NCBI RefSeq assembly: GCF_041361345.1
Contig: NZ_JBGKAD010000001.1
Location: 2,790,001 to 2,854,000 of the forward strand
DNA: 64,000 bases
DNA from: Halobaculum sp. MBLA0147
GTDB lineage: Archaea; Halobacteriota; Halobacteria; Halobacteriales; Haloferacaceae
Direction: 5' to 3'
Under the pieces are notes generated by a model. The model was not told where the DNA came from. It saw only the letters and a list, made by a program, of their open reading frames with translations, and did not search any database. The position numbers and the translations under genes are program-made. Shown here one piece after another: positions 26,646 through 34,373 of this stretch (its first letter is position 1; each line of letters starts with the position of its first letter).

Positions 26646-29600
26646 ATGAACGACGGTCGCACGATCCTGCTCGTCGGCAGTGGCCCGATCCGGATCGGAC
26701 AGGCGGCGGAGTTCGACTACTCCGGGGCGCAGGCGTGTCGCGCGCTCCAGGAGGAGGGGGCGGAGGTCGTGTTGGTCAACTCCAACCCCGCGACGATCAT
26801 GACGGACCCGGAGATGGCCGACCGCGTGTACGTCGAGCCGATCACTCCGGAGTCCATCGCGGAGGTGATCGCTGCCGAGGAACCCGACGGCGTCATCGCC
26901 GGCCTGGGCGGGCAGACGGGACTCAACGTCACCGCGGAACTCGCCGAGCAGGGGGTGCTCGACGAGTACGATGTCGAGATCATGGGGACGCCGTTGGAGA
27001 CGATCTACGCGACGGAGGACCGCGACCGCTTCCGGGCACGGATGGAGGAGTTGGGCCAGCCGGTGCCCCGCTCGCGGACGATCACGGACCTCGACGAACT
27101 GGACGCGGCCGTCGACGCCGTCGGGGGACTCCCGGTGATCGTCCGGACGACGTACACACTCGGCGGCCAGGGGTCGAGTGTGGTGTACGACCGCGAGGAG
27201 TTGGCCGAGCGGGCGCGCCACGGATTGCGGCTCTCGCGCAACGGCGAGGTGATGATCACGGAGTCGATCGACGGGTGGGTAGAGTTGGAGTACGAGGTGA
27301 TGCGGGACGCCGACGACTCCTGTGTCATCGTCTGCAACATGGAGAACCTCGACCCGATGGGGATCCACACCGGGGAGTCGACGGTCGTCACCCCCTCGCA
27401 GGTGATCCCAGACGACGGTCACCAGGAGATGCGCGACGCCGCCTTGGAGGTGATCCGCGATCTCGGTATTCAGGGAGGGTGTAACATCCAGTTCGCGTGG
27501 CGCGACGACGGCACGCCGGGCGGGGAGTACCGCGTCGTCGAGGTGAACCCGCGCGTCTCGCGCTCTTCGGCGCTCGCCTCGAAGGCGACCGGCTACCCCA
27601 TCGCTCGCGTGACGGCGAAGGTGGCACTGGGCAAGCGACTCCACGAGATCACCAACGAGATCACCGGGGAGACCACGGCGGCGTTCGAGCCGGCGATCGA
27701 CTACGTCGTGACGAAGGTGCCGCGGTGGCCGATCGACAAGTTCCCCGAGACGGAGTTCGAGCTGTCGACGGCGATGAAGTCCACCGGGGAGGCGATGGCG
27801 ATCGGCCGCACCTTCGAGGAGTCACTGACGAAGGCGCTGCGTTCCAGCGAGTACGACCCCGCCGTGGACTGGGCGACGGTCGACGACGACGAGTTGCGGA
27901 GCGAGTACCTCGAACGCCCGTGTCCGGAGCGCCCGTACGCGATCTTCGAGGCGTTCGCCCGCGGGTTCGGCGTCGACGAGGTGGTCGAGGCGACCGGGAT
28001 CTACGAGTGGTACGTCGAGCGGTTCCGTCGCGTCGCGGACGCTCGCACCGACGCCGCCGGCGGCGACTTCGAGCCGGCCGCCAGCGCCGGGTTGACGAAC
28101 CGCGAGGTCGCGGCCGCGGCGGACACCGACCTCGGCGCCGTCGAGCGGGCGGTGCCGGGGCGGTCGTTCAAGCAGGTCGACACCTGTGCCGGGGAGTTCG
28201 CCGCCTCGACGCCGTACTACTACTCGGCGCGGGACCCAGAGTACCTCGTCGACGGCGGCGGAACGGCCACCCAGGGGACGGAACCCGACGGCGACGCGGC
28301 GACGGTCGACGACGCCGAGACGGACGGTACCGAGGCCACGGCGGAGTCGGCAGAGACGACACAGTTCGTCGGCCCGGCGGGCGACGAACTCCGTGTCGAC
28401 CGGGACGCCGAGAGCGTCGTCGTGGTCGGCGGCGGACCGATCCGGATCGGCCAGGGCGTGGAGTTCGACTACTGTGCGGTCCACGCCGTGCAGGCCCTGC
28501 GCGAGCAGGGGATCGACGCCCACGTGATCAACAACAACCCGGAGACGGTGTCGACGGACTACGACACCTCCGACGGGCTGTTCTTCGAGCCGCTGACGGC
28601 CGAGGAGGTCGCCGACGCGATCGAGGCGACGGACGCCGACGGCGTGATGGTCCAGTTCGGCGGCCAGACCTCCGTCGAGGTGGGCGAGCCGCTCGAAGCG
28701 GAACTCGACCGGCGCGGCCTCGACTGCGAGATCATGGGGACCGGCGTGGAGGCGATGGACCTCGCGGAGGACCGCGACCGGTTCAACCGCCTGCTCGCCG
28801 AGCGCGGGATCGCCCAGCCCGAGGGCGGCAGCGCGACCAGCGAGTCGGAGGCGCTGTCGTTGGCTCGCGAGATCGGCTACCCCTTGCTCGTCCGCCCGAG
28901 CTACGTGCTCGGCGGGCGCGCGATGGAGGTCGTCCACGACGACGACGACCTGCGGGAGTACGTCGGCGAGGCGGTGCGGGTGTCGCCGGACAAACCCATC
29001 CTCGTCGACGAGTTCCTCGACGGCGCGGTGGAACTCGACGTGGACGCGGTCGCGGACGGCGAAGACGTGCTGCTCGGTGGGATCATGGAACACGTCGAGT
29101 CGGCCGGCGTCCACTCCGGTGACTCCGCGTGTGTGATCCCACCACGGTCGTTGTCCGCGGCGACGGAACGCCGCGTCCGCGAAGTCGTCGAAGAGATCGC
29201 CGCCGCGCTCGACACGGTCGGCCTGTTGAACGTCCAGTTGGCCATTCGGGAGACGGACGACGACGGGCCGGGGGAGGTGTACGTACTGGAGGCGAACCCG
29301 CGGTCCTCGCGGACGGTGCCGTTCGTCTCGAAGGCGACGGGCGTCCCGATCGCCAAACTGGCGGCGCGGGTGATGGCCGGCGAGTCGCTGGCGTCCATCG
29401 ACGCGACCGAGCAGGTGCCCGAGCGGCACAGCGTGAAGGAGGTCGTGCTCCCGTTCGACCGGCTGCCGGAGGCGGACCCGCGGCTCGGCCCGGAGATGAA
29501 GTCCACCGGCGAGGTGATGGGTACCGCCGAGACGTTCGGGATGGCCTACGAGAAGGCCCAACGCGCCGCCGGGATGGCCGCCCCCGACGAGGGGACGGCG

Positions 29601-29909
29601 GTGGTCGAGTTCGCCGACGTGGGGACCGAGGCCGACAGCGAGCGCCTGCGGACGGCGTTCGCCGACCACTACGAGTTGGTCTCCCCCGAAGACGTGCCGG
29701 CGGCGCTCCGGGAGGGGACGGTCGACTTCCTCGTGAGCGACGACCGCGACGGGCTGCGGGCGGCCGTCGAGGAGGAGGTGCCGTACGTCTCGACGCCGGA
29801 GGCCGCCGAGGCGGTTCTCGAGGGACTCGACGCGCGCGGCGACGACCTCGACACGCAGGCGCTGGGCGACCGGCCTCGCCGGCAGGTCCGGTGGGGCGCG
29901 GACGACTGA
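26646..29909 (+). CDS. carB: Carbamoyl-phosphate synthase large subunit
   Basis: This 1087-residue enzyme makes carbamoyl phosphate from ammonia (supplied by CarA from glutamine), bicarbonate and two ATP, for pyrimidine and arginine synthesis. The two homologous ATP-grasp halves are complete: GSGPIRIGQAAEFDYSG near residue 12 and GGGPIRIGQGVEFDYCA near 597. An Ala/Asp/Thr-rich linker lies at about 540-575. The C-terminal MGS-like regulatory domain (about 975-1087) is present but acidic and divergent. carA is not in the window. A candidate operator lies upstream. Confidence 0.98.
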   Translation: MNDGRTILLVGSGPIRIGQAAEFDYSGAQACRALQEEGAEVVLVNSNPATIMTDPEMADRVYVEPITPESIAEVIAAEEPDGVIAGLGGQTGLNVTAELAEQGVLDEYDVEIMGTPLETIYATEDRDRFRARMEELGQPVPRSRTITDLDELDAAVDAVGGLPVIVRTTYTLGGQGSSVVYDREELAERARHGLRLSRNGEVMITESIDGWVELEYEVMRDADDSCVIVCNMENLDPMGIHTGESTVVTPSQVIPDDGHQEMRDAALEVIRDLGIQGGCNIQFAWRDDGTPGGEYRVVEVNPRVSRSSALASKATGYPIARVTAKVALGKRLHEITNEITGETTAAFEPAIDYVVTKVPRWPIDKFPETEFELSTAMKSTGEAMAIGRTFEESLTKALRSSEYDPAVDWATVDDDELRSEYLERPCPERPYAIFEAFARGFGVDEVVEATGIYEWYVERFRRVADARTDAAGGDFEPAASAGLTNREVAAAADTDLGAVERAVPGRSFKQVDTCAGEFAASTPYYYSARDPEYLVDGGGTATQGTEPDGDAATVDDAETDGTEATAESAETTQFVGPAGDELRVDRDAESVVVVGGGPIRIGQGVEFDYCAVHAVQALREQGIDAHVINNNPETVSTDYDTSDGLFFEPLTAEEVADAIEATDADGVMVQFGGQTSVEVGEPLEAELDRRGLDCEIMGTGVEAMDLAEDRDRFNRLLAERGIAQPEGGSATSESEALSLAREIGYPLLVRPSYVLGGRAMEVVHDDDDLREYVGEAVRVSPDKPILVDEFLDGAVELDVDAVADGEDVLLGGIMEHVESAGVHSGDSACVIPPRSLSAATERRVREVVEEIAAALDTVGLLNVQLAIRETDDDGPGEVYVLEANPRSSRTVPFVSKATGVPIAKLAARVMAGESLASIDATEQVPERHSVKEVVLPFDRLPEADPRLGPEMKSTGEVMGTAETFGMAYEKAQRAAGMAAPDEGTAVVEFADVGTEADSERLRTAFADHYELVSPEDVPAALREGTVDFLVSDDRDGLRAAVEEEVPYVSTPEAAEAVLEGLDARGDDLDTQALGDRPRRQVRWGADD

Positions 29910-30089
29910 GACGGACCGATCGCCGTCTTCGGTGCCCCGTCGACACGCTCACTCACCGAGACGACGACACAACGTCGCACCTGCCGAGACGCTGCCGCCG
30001 TTCGTCGCACGCGTCGCGACGACGAGACGGCCGTCGCTGGCGGTACAGCGTTACGTACTTACCGGCGTGTCACGAAGATTCGGTATCGA

Positions 30090-30566
30090 ATGAGGCGCGA
30101 CTACTTCGAACTGGACGTCGACAGCGTCGACTGGGTCGAGGAGGGCGACGACCCGCGGCGGCCACACGTCTACATCGACTTCCACGGCCCCGAGGACCTG
30201 TTGCGCGACCGACTCACGGACCCGGACGGCGAGCTCTTGGACACCGAGGAGACGGACGTGGCGTTCCGGCTCCAGGAGCCACGCGACGACAACCCCGAGG
30301 CGACCGGCGTCGTCGGCGTGACCAACCGGATCACCGGCGAGTTCATCGTCGAGCTGAACGAGGAGGCGGACGACGTGTTGCGGTTCATCGAGGCAGCACG
30401 CGAGTACGGCCGCAGCGTCGACGCCGACGGCGGCCAGTACGAGGTCGAGATCGCCGTCGACGGCGACCGTCTCGTCGCCTACGAGAAGGAGACGTTCCTC
30501 GTGTACGACGCCGAGGGGAACCTCCTGCGCACGGAGAGTCTCATCCCCTCCGGCGTCGAACTCTGA
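30090..30566 (+). CDS. DUF5793-like protein
   Basis: This 158-residue acidic cytoplasmic protein begins MRRDYFELDVDSVDW. It contains EETDVAFRLQEP, GVVGVTNRITGEFIVELN and YEKETFLVYDAEGNLLR, and it ends SLIPSGVEL. I recognise this pattern as the haloarchaeal family DUF5793, near full length. No catalytic motif or membrane segment is seen, and the function is unknown. A tacttac box lies 28-34 bases before ATG 30090. Confidence 0.87.
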   Translation: MRRDYFELDVDSVDWVEEGDDPRRPHVYIDFHGPEDLLRDRLTDPDGELLDTEETDVAFRLQEPRDDNPEATGVVGVTNRITGEFIVELNEEADDVLRFIEAAREYGRSVDADGGQYEVEIAVDGDRLVAYEKETFLVYDAEGNLLRTESLIPSGVEL

Positions 30567-30674
30567 CGCGGGTCCGGTCGCTCTGGCTCTCCGACACGTG
30601 CTCCGGTTCCGCGACCCCTGTTCGGGCTGCTCCGGTACGCGCACTGTTCCTAGACACGACGGCGGCCGCCGCCG

Positions 30675-31376
30675 TCACCGACTCGCGCGCTTCCAGGTGC
30701 GCAGGTCGATCACGTCGCCGCCGTGTTCGTCCGGATCGGCCTCGGTGACTGCCCACGTGAACATCGGTGCCACGTCCGCCGGGTCGCGGCCGTTCTCGCC
30801 GCCCGTGAGTTCCGTGGCCACGAGTCCCAGATCGAGTACGTACGCGGCGGCGTCGGCGTCCGCGTGGAACTGTCGCGCGACGGCCTCGGCGCCGGCCTTC
30901 GAGACGGCGTACGCGCCCAGCCCCGGCTTCGTGTCGCGGGCGACGGAGCCCGAGGGGACCAGAAGTGTCGCGTCGTCGGCCAGGTGCGGCAGCGCCTCCG
31001 TCAGTGTCGCGAACACGCCGCGGACGTTCGTCTGGACCGTGTCGTCGAAGGCGCTGTACGACTCGGCCGTGATCGGACTCTCGCCGGGGCCACCGTGGAA
31101 GACGGCCGCGTTGGCGACCACCACGTCGATCCCGGGCGTGCCGTGACTCGCCGCCGTCTCCATCAGCCGCTCCACGTCGAACTCGTCGCGCACGTCGGCA
31201 CGCTGCCCCACGACGCTCCCGGCTGCGTCCGCGTCGAGTTCCGCTGCAGTCTCCGAGACCAGTTCGCCGTCACGGGCGCAGATCACCACGTCCGCACCCT
31301 CGTCGGCGAACGTCGCTGCGACCGCTCGTCCGACGCCTCGTGTCGCTCCCGTGACGACGACCGTGTGCTCGTCCAT
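30675..31376 (-). CDS. Short-chain dehydrogenase/reductase
   Basis: This 233-residue SDR has the cofactor motif TGATRGVG (about 9-16), VVANAAVF in the NNAG position, a catalytic serine in VPSGSVA, and the YxxxK motif YAVSKAG. It likely oxidises or reduces a small alcohol or ketone using NAD(P)H; R37-region residues do not settle the cofactor. ATG 31376 is chosen because the Rossmann fold begins eight residues later. It marks the core-genome boundary next to the low-G+C island. Confidence 0.92.
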   Translation of the reverse strand: MDEHTVVVTGATRGVGRAVAATFADEGADVVICARDGELVSETAAELDADAAGSVVGQRADVRDEFDVERLMETAASHGTPGIDVVVANAAVFHGGPGESPITAESYSAFDDTVQTNVRGVFATLTEALPHLADDATLLVPSGSVARDTKPGLGAYAVSKAGAEAVARQFHADADAAAYVLDLGLVATELTGGENGRDPADVAPMFTWAVTEADPDEHGGDVIDLRTWKRASR

Positions 31377-31493
31377 GCTCCGTCCCTCGGGCGGGACCCA
31401 CTTAGCCGCACCGTATGCGGGTGGTGGTGAACGGACAGCCTCGTCGCGGTACGTCACCGGGAGCAGTACTGGAGCGCTCGTCAGTCCGTGGAG

Positions 31494-31958
31494 TCAGAGA
31501 CGAGTCGCCTGTCGCTCAATCTCGCTGAACAGCCACTCGGAGAACGAGTCGGTCTCACGCCGCGACTCGTACTCCGTGTCGAACTTCGTGAACACGTACA
31601 CAGGTGGGTCCTCGCCTGCGTCGGTCTCGAAGTAGTCGAACGTGTACCCCTGGAGTCCGTGAAACACGAAGGCATCGTCGGGAAGCTCGGAGCGCGCTCC
31701 GGCCGACGCGCGTTCTCTGGCGAACTCGGTCTGTCGTGTCACTTCCGGATACGTGAAGTGACTTCCTTCGAGAAACCGTCCGGGGTTTCTCCCGACGTGT
31801 CGGATACACGACTCGTATGCCGCGGGGAGAGTCACACCGTACTCTCGTTCGAGTGATCGTAGATCTCCCTCTGTGCACCCTTCGAGTTCCTCTCGCGAAC
31901 AGAATCCCCTCTCGACGAGCGACTCTGCTGTCCGTTTCCCGACGGATCGACTACTCAT
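31494..31958 (-). CDS. SUKH (SMI1/KNR4) immunity-type protein
   Basis: This 154-residue protein has the SUKH pattern: GDLRSLEREYGVTLPAAYES, then an aromatic-rich middle (FVFHGLQGYTFDYFETDAGE), then DPPVYVF and a final SFSEWLFSEI helix. SUKH proteins are the commonest immunity proteins against polymorphic and contact-delivered toxins. That role fits the DUF4157 gene two genes upstream, but is inference. ATG 31958 or GTG 31964 starts it. It is last in a three-gene minus-strand run, 86 bases after the 323-residue gene. Confidence 0.85.
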   Translation of the reverse strand: MSSRSVGKRTAESLVERGFCSREELEGCTEGDLRSLEREYGVTLPAAYESCIRHVGRNPGRFLEGSHFTYPEVTRQTEFARERASAGARSELPDDAFVFHGLQGYTFDYFETDAGEDPPVYVFTKFDTEYESRRETDSFSEWLFSEIERQATRL

Positions 31959-32044
31959 TCTCACGTTTAGTCAAACTCGTCGGGTGATTCCGGAGTCGAC
32001 TCTGTCAGCCACGTCACTGCTCTCTCGGCAGTGGGTGGGGAGAG

Positions 32045-33016
32045 TCACAGTAGTTCGTCGGGTGTCTCGTCGACTTGCCAGTCGGTGATGTCGACGTCGG
32101 TGCGGTGGTACGGTTCGTACACGTCGTAGTGTTGGAACCAGGTACACCGGTTGAACAGTCCAGGTCCCTGGACACGGAACGGCTCCGGTGGGGCGATACC
32201 CATCGTGAGATAGCAGTCTCGGATCTGGTACCGGAGGTGTCGTAACAACTGGCCTCGGAACGTCTCGCGAGACTCGGGATGGAACGGCGCGAGTTGGAAT
32301 TTGGCGTCGGGCTTCCGGTCGATATCGGGTATTTCGCCGCCGACGCGCTCTTTTTCGTTCGACGCTGGTGACCACATCACCTGCACGTCCGAGACTGCTT
32401 CGAGTGCGAGGTCGTCAATCTCGGCGTCCTCGGGCACGGTGTCCTCAGAGCGTGCGGTACGGAGACGAGCTTCCGGGTTGTGGATGTCACCGGCGACGGC
32501 GTCCGCGAGTCCCTCGCGCAGCGTCGCTATCGTCGGCTCGTCGCCGTCGGCGAGGAACCCTCTCACTTCGTCGGTCGTCAGCGAGAGGTACACTTCCGTC
32601 TCGAAGAAGATCGGATTCCCCTCGGCTTCCGGTGGGACCTCTACTACTGGACTACACTCACCGCTGTAACCTCGGAATTGTCGATAGTACGAGTCGAAGT
32701 ACTGTTCGAAGCGGTCGTCGGAGAGGCCCGCAATGACGGCTGCGACAGTCGCTAGACGGTCCGGATTCGGGAGTGGCGGCAGTGTGTCACACCTTCGCTT
32801 CCGGTAGACGTAGTACTTCGCCAACCGCCGACCCTGTGCTACGTGTTCGTTCGCTTCGTACGCTCTGTCTTCAGGGCTCTCTGCGTATTCGTCGGCGTCA
32901 TGGTGAAAGGCTTCACCACTCGATTTGTACAATTCTACCTGTTGCTCTACTCCTGCATTGTCGGCAATCCTGACTCCAACTCCTTCGTCATCTTCGCCAA
33001 CTATCTTAACTTTCAT
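32045..33016 (-). CDS. Unrecognised 323-residue protein of the DUF4157 island
   Basis: I do not recognise this protein. It begins with a small beta-like segment (MKVKIVGEDDEGVGVRIADN). A helical middle contains RRLAKYYVYRKRRC, then DRFEQYFDSYYRQFRGYSGE and FFETEVYLSLTTDEVRGFL. The C-terminal part has DVQVMWSPAS, LRHLRYQIRDCYLTMGI and NRCTWFQHYDVYEPYH. It is cytoplasmic-looking, with no signal or TM. The ATG follows the DUF4157 stop by one base, with a strong GGAGGT ribosome binding site inside the upstream gene, so the two are coupled. G+C is very low for this genome. It could be an effector, chaperone or adaptor. Confidence 0.8.
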   Translation of the reverse strand: MKVKIVGEDDEGVGVRIADNAGVEQQVELYKSSGEAFHHDADEYAESPEDRAYEANEHVAQGRRLAKYYVYRKRRCDTLPPLPNPDRLATVAAVIAGLSDDRFEQYFDSYYRQFRGYSGECSPVVEVPPEAEGNPIFFETEVYLSLTTDEVRGFLADGDEPTIATLREGLADAVAGDIHNPEARLRTARSEDTVPEDAEIDDLALEAVSDVQVMWSPASNEKERVGGEIPDIDRKPDAKFQLAPFHPESRETFRGQLLRHLRYQIRDCYLTMGIAPPEPFRVQGPGLFNRCTWFQHYDVYEPYHRTDVDITDWQVDETPDELL

Positions 33017-33017
33017 C

Positions 33018-34304
33018 TCAGTACCTCCTTTGATTTGAAGAGCCCAAATTCAGGTCGATCTCAGTCTGCTCGTCGATACGGCGCATGACGAGATCGGCAA
33101 TCTGTTCGATACTCTCTTCGGGGATGGCGGCTTCGGGGCCGCCTTGCGCCCGTTCGGCTTCGGACTTGGCTCCCTCGATCGCGACCTGCCCGGCTGTCCC
33201 GACGGCTGCGCCGATGCCCGCACCGGGAGGCCCGCCGACGAGTGCGCCGAGCATCGCTCCGAGAACGGCGAACGACCCTTTCCCTGTATCGGCCAGCATA
33301 TTGAGGAGGGTGTCCATCTCGTCTGGTCCCTCGACATCGACATCTGCTTCTTCGAGTTGGTCTCTGAGCGCTTCCCCGTCGAAGTGTTCTGTGCCGATCT
33401 CGCCGTTCGGCCCGAAGCCCGTCTGTTGCCGCTGAACGTGAATCTCGGTGTCGGAGAGGCGCTGAATCCCGATATCGCCACCGGACATCACGCGTCGTGC
33501 GGTCTCCTCGGCTTCCCGCTCCAGTTCGGGATTGGGGTCAATCTCCAACTGCACGTCGTCCTGTGGAAGCATCGACAACGCGCCACCCGTTTGCTGGCGG
33601 ACGTGTGCGAGTTCGTGCGCCAAGACGTGCTGGCCCTCCGCAGACTCCGGATCGTACTCACCAGCCGCGAACGCGACGTGGTTGCCGACAGTGAACGCTC
33701 GGGCGTCGATGGCGTCCGCCGCCGCCGCGGCTCTCGGGCCGGTGTGAATCCGCACGTCACCCAGTGAGTCGCCCATCCGCTCTTCGACCGCGCGCTGAAT
33801 CGAGGCGTCGAGCGGCCGACCGGGCGAAGAGATCACCTCGCGGACGGCGTCGGGGACGCTCGTACGGCCGGCGGGTTCGATCTCTTCGGTCGCTTCGCGA
33901 CTCCGTTGGAGCGACTTCTTGTTGCGTTTCTCGACGTTCCACGGAATGGGTGTATCGCGACGTTCGCGGAAGCGATCGAGAGTGAGGTGGTTCTCCATCG
34001 CGTCGGTGGGGACACCCTCGTCGATCCAGTCGTGGACCTGTGGGCCCCACCGTTCTTCGATCCGCATCATCTGGCGGACCTCACCGTCGTCTTCGAAGTC
34101 AGTGTCGTACCGCTCGCGTGCCTGTGCGATGCTCAGCTTCCCGACGATGTCTGTCTCCATGTCGACGGTGGCTCGGTACGGGTCCGTGTCGGTCGATCGC
34201 CGGTCTCGGCCGCCGGACTGCCGGTCTCGCTCCGAGTCTCCGTCCCGGTCACCGTCGCCGGACTCTCGCCTCTCTCGTGCTCGTGAGGAACTCCAGTAGC
34301 CCAT
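33018..34304 (-). CDS. DUF4157 (eCIS core domain) metalloprotease-like protein
   Basis: The 428-residue protein has an Arg/Asp/Ser-rich N-terminus (1-45). A helical region (50-150) precedes the DUF4157 domain (about 160-245): GRPLDASIQRAVEERMGDSLG, VRIHTGPRAAAAADAIDARA, VAFAAGEYDP and the zinc-type HELAH. Pfam calls this the 'eCIS core domain', found in proteins loaded by extracellular contractile injection systems. Near residues 340-375 is a glycine-rich hydrophobic stretch (LGAMLGALVGGPPGAGIGAA) that could insert in a membrane. The C-terminus is charged. It is first in the minus-strand run and divergent from the AAA+ gene. Confidence 0.9.
   Translation of the reverse strand: MGYWSSSRARERRESGDGDRDGDSERDRQSGGRDRRSTDTDPYRATVDMETDIVGKLSIAQARERYDTDFEDDGEVRQMMRIEERWGPQVHDWIDEGVPTDAMENHLTLDRFRERRDTPIPWNVEKRNKKSLQRSREATEEIEPAGRTSVPDAVREVISSPGRPLDASIQRAVEERMGDSLGDVRIHTGPRAAAAADAIDARAFTVGNHVAFAAGEYDPESAEGQHVLAHELAHVRQQTGGALSMLPQDDVQLEIDPNPELEREAEETARRVMSGGDIGIQRLSDTEIHVQRQQTGFGPNGEIGTEHFDGEALRDQLEEADVDVEGPDEMDTLLNMLADTGKGSFAVLGAMLGALVGGPPGAGIGAAVGTAGQVAIEGAKSEAERAQGGPEAAIPEESIEQIADLVMRRIDEQTEIDLNLGSSNQRRY
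33023..33028 (-). promoter_or_regulatory. Shine-Dalgarno site GGAGGT for the 323-residue gene
   Basis: On the minus strand, ggaggt lies 6 bases before ATG 33016, inside the last codons of the DUF4157 gene. It is one of few strong ribosome binding sites in a window dominated by leaderless starts, and it shows that the downstream gene is translated from a shared mRNA. Confidence 0.8.
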
Positions 34305-34337
34305 CTCTCAGTCACTTCGAACGTCCTCCGCACGACG

Positions 34338-34346
34338 CATAATTGT
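34338..34346. promoter_or_regulatory. Shared AT-rich box in the 69-bp divergent promoter
   Basis: The sequence gcataattg is nearly symmetrical and is the first strong AT-rich box on either strand upstream of the DUF4157 gene (ATG 34304, 34-42 bases away) and the AAA+ gene (ATG 34374, 28-36 bases away). A single box may serve both directions. Confidence 0.45.
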
Positions 34347-34373
34347 TGGGGAGTGTCTATCAATTAGCAGACT

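Noticed and set aside
27497-29122. Large Arg-rich open frames inside carB on both strands
   Set aside because: They are alternative frames of GC-rich coding DNA. The carB frame carries all conserved motifs.
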